From an uncultured Pelagibacteraceae bacterium (GTDB lineage Bacteria > Pseudomonadota > Alphaproteobacteria > Pelagibacterales > Pelagibacteraceae), in assembly GCA_902513955.1 (NCBI GenBank), contig CABXOW010000003.1, positions 33,820 to 97,819 on the forward strand: a stretch of DNA of 64,000 nucleotides, given 5' to 3'. The translations under genes and the position numbers were made by a program. Below the pieces are notes generated by a model. That model saw only the letters and a program-made list of their open reading frames with translations, had not been told where the DNA came from and did not search any database. Below, piece after piece: positions 62,607 to 64,000 of this stretch. Within the stretch, counting starts at the first letter, position 1; every line of letters begins with the position of its first letter.

Positions 62607-63982
62607 ATCATTTTTTTAGGATCAACAATTTTTTCATAATCTTTTTCGTTTACTAATCCTGTTTTTAAAGTCTCATGTTTTAAGGTGGTATTATTTTTTA
62701 AAGCTGTTTTTGCAATTTTTGCAGCATTATCATAACCAATATGTGGTGCCAATGCTGTTACGAGCATCAAAGAATTATCTAAATGTTCTTGAATTTTTTT
62801 CTTATTGGCTTTTATCCCCTTTACACAATAAAGAGCAAAATTTTTAGTACTGTCAGCAATTAAATCTATTGATTGTAAAATATTATGAGCAATTAGAGGT
62901 TTAAAAACATTTAACTCAAAATGTCCATGAGATCCTGCCATAGTGATACCATTGTGATTACCAATCACTTTAACACAAACCATGGTAACAGCTTCACATT
63001 GAGTAGGATTAACTTTTCCTGGCATTATTGAAGAACCTGGCTCGTTTTCAGGTAGAATAAGCTCACCATAACCAGCTCTAGGGCCTGATCCTAAAAATCT
63101 AATATCATTTGAAATTTTCATTAAAGCTACAGCACAAGTATTTAAAGTTCCTGAAAAATTAACAATAGAGTCATGGGCCGCAAGTTCAGCAAATTTATTT
63201 GCAGCTGGTTTAAAAGGAATTTTTGTAAATTTAGCAATTTCTTTTATTATTTTTTTATCAAAATTTTTTTTCGAATTTATGCCAGTACCTACTGCTGTAC
63301 CACCTTGAGCAAGATATAAAATTTCTTTTAATGCATATTCAATTCGTTCAATACTTTTTTTAATTTGTACGTGATATCCAGAAAACTCTTGTCCAAGAGA
63401 AAGTGGAGTAGCATCCTGAAGGTGTGTTCTTCCAATTTTTACTATACTTTTAAATTTGATAGATTTTCTTTTTAATTCTTTCTCTAAAATTTTTAAACTA
63501 GGCAATAATTTATTTATTGTTTCTTTAGCAACAGAGATATGCATTGCAGTTGGAAAGACATCATTAGTTGATTGAGATTTATTTACGTGATCATTTGGAT
63601 GTACAGGTTTTTTTGTTCCTTTTTTTCCACCTAAAATTTCAATAGCACGGTTAGCAATTACTTCATTTACATTCATATTAGTTTGAGTACCAGAACCAGT
63701 TTGCCAAACTTTAAGAGGAAAATTTTCATCTAATTTTCCTTTTATAACTTCATCTGAGGCTCTTATTATCGCTTTAGATATTTTACTAGTAATTAATTTA
63801 TCTTTTGCATGCACAATTGCTGCAGACCTCTTAATAATTGCTATAGATTTAATAATGGAAATGTTAACTAGAATTTTTCCAATATTAAAAAATTTGTTAG
63901 ATCTTTGTGTTGATGCTCCCCAATATTTATCATTCGGTACATTAACACCTCCAATACTGTCAAATTCTTTTCTTAATTTCAT
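62594..63982 (-). CDS. fumC: Fumarate hydratase class II
   Basis: A 462-residue iron-independent fumarase. WQTGSGTQTNMNVNEVI, NDHVNKSQSTNDVFPTAMH, GRTHLQDATPLSLGQEF and the signature GSSIMPGKVNPTQ are all present. It interconverts fumarate and malate in the TCA cycle. The start at 63982 is the usual one (MKLRKEFDSIGGVNVPNDKYWG). The 18 bases to the window edge contain no other feature. Confidence 0.96.
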   Translation of the reverse strand: MKLRKEFDSIGGVNVPNDKYWGASTQRSNKFFNIGKILVNISIIKSIAIIKRSAAIVHAKDKLITSKISKAIIRASDEVIKGKLDENFPLKVWQTGSGTQTNMNVNEVIANRAIEILGGKKGTKKPVHPNDHVNKSQSTNDVFPTAMHISVAKETINKLLPSLKILEKELKRKSIKFKSIVKIGRTHLQDATPLSLGQEFSGYHVQIKKSIERIEYALKEILYLAQGGTAVGTGINSKKNFDKKIIKEIAKFTKIPFKPAANKFAELAAHDSIVNFSGTLNTCAVALMKISNDIRFLGSGPRAGYGELILPENEPGSSIMPGKVNPTQCEAVTMVCVKVIGNHNGITMAGSHGHFELNVFKPLIAHNILQSIDLIADSTKNFALYCVKGIKANKKKIQEHLDNSLMLVTALAPHIGYDNAAKIAKTALKNNTTLKHETLKTGLVNEKDYEKIVDPKKMIYPT

Positions 63983-64000
63983 TGATTAATTTTGTTAGTA

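Overview
The window is a very AT-rich, tightly packed bacterial chromosome segment. Genes overlap by ATGA or TAATG, intergenic gaps are short and proteins are rich in Lys, Asn and Ile. Gene content (ELM1 family, MlaA/MlaC, DAP-type MurE, carA/carB, rpoD with dnaG and yqeY, a compact mraZ-to-ligA cell-wall cluster) points to a streamlined marine alphaproteobacterium of the SAR11/Pelagibacterales type. This is an inference; no marker-gene comparison could be run.

Layout. 1-7043: housekeeping genes (folB fragment, pteridine-reductase-like SDR, uvrB, aspartate aminotransferase, trxB, ELM1 family, an Fe/2OG-oxygenase-like gene). 7049-14327: a low-oxygen region. It holds an FNR-type Fe-S regulator, Hsp20, five tiny membrane or exported proteins (four of them too short to have been listed as predicted), copper nitrite reductase NirK with a pseudoazurin, NrdB and two more oxygenase-like proteins. 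Nine perfect or near-perfect FNR boxes punctuate it. In six genes the box centre lies 39.5-41.5 bp from the start codon and no Shine-Dalgarno is visible, which predicts leaderless FNR-activated mRNAs. 14336-22982: carB, carA, yqeY, dnaG, rpoD. Then come a tRNA-Val with an abnormal elbow and a SAM methyltransferase.

24041-33610 is a genomic island of about 9.5 kb bounded by a 40-bp direct repeat: the 5' half of a tRNA-CAT gene on the left and the complete tRNA on the right. It carries a trypsin-like protease with Ca-binding-like repeats, an 18-MORN-repeat protein with a C-terminal caspase domain, a second membrane-anchored caspase, an ECF sigma factor with a TM anti-sigma factor, and eight small secreted or membrane proteins. 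Six promoters in it share the exact form TGAAT-N16-CGTT. Several are fused to the terminator of the preceding gene, and one heads the operon that appears to include the sigma gene. I read this as a self-contained, sigma-controlled protease island of unknown function, perhaps stress response, cell death or defence. It is the best candidate for an undescribed system.

33620-35867: mlaC, mlaA and a muramoyl-amidase, followed by RNase P RNA (35907-36261). 36465-57373: a cell-division and wall cluster with an MraZ operator, ftsZ moved next to mraZ, a MurE-MurF fusion, and a small gene in the ftsA position that looks like a reduced FtsA. 57356-63982: aminopeptidase P, UvrD/PcrA helicase, an AsmA-like protein and fumarase C.
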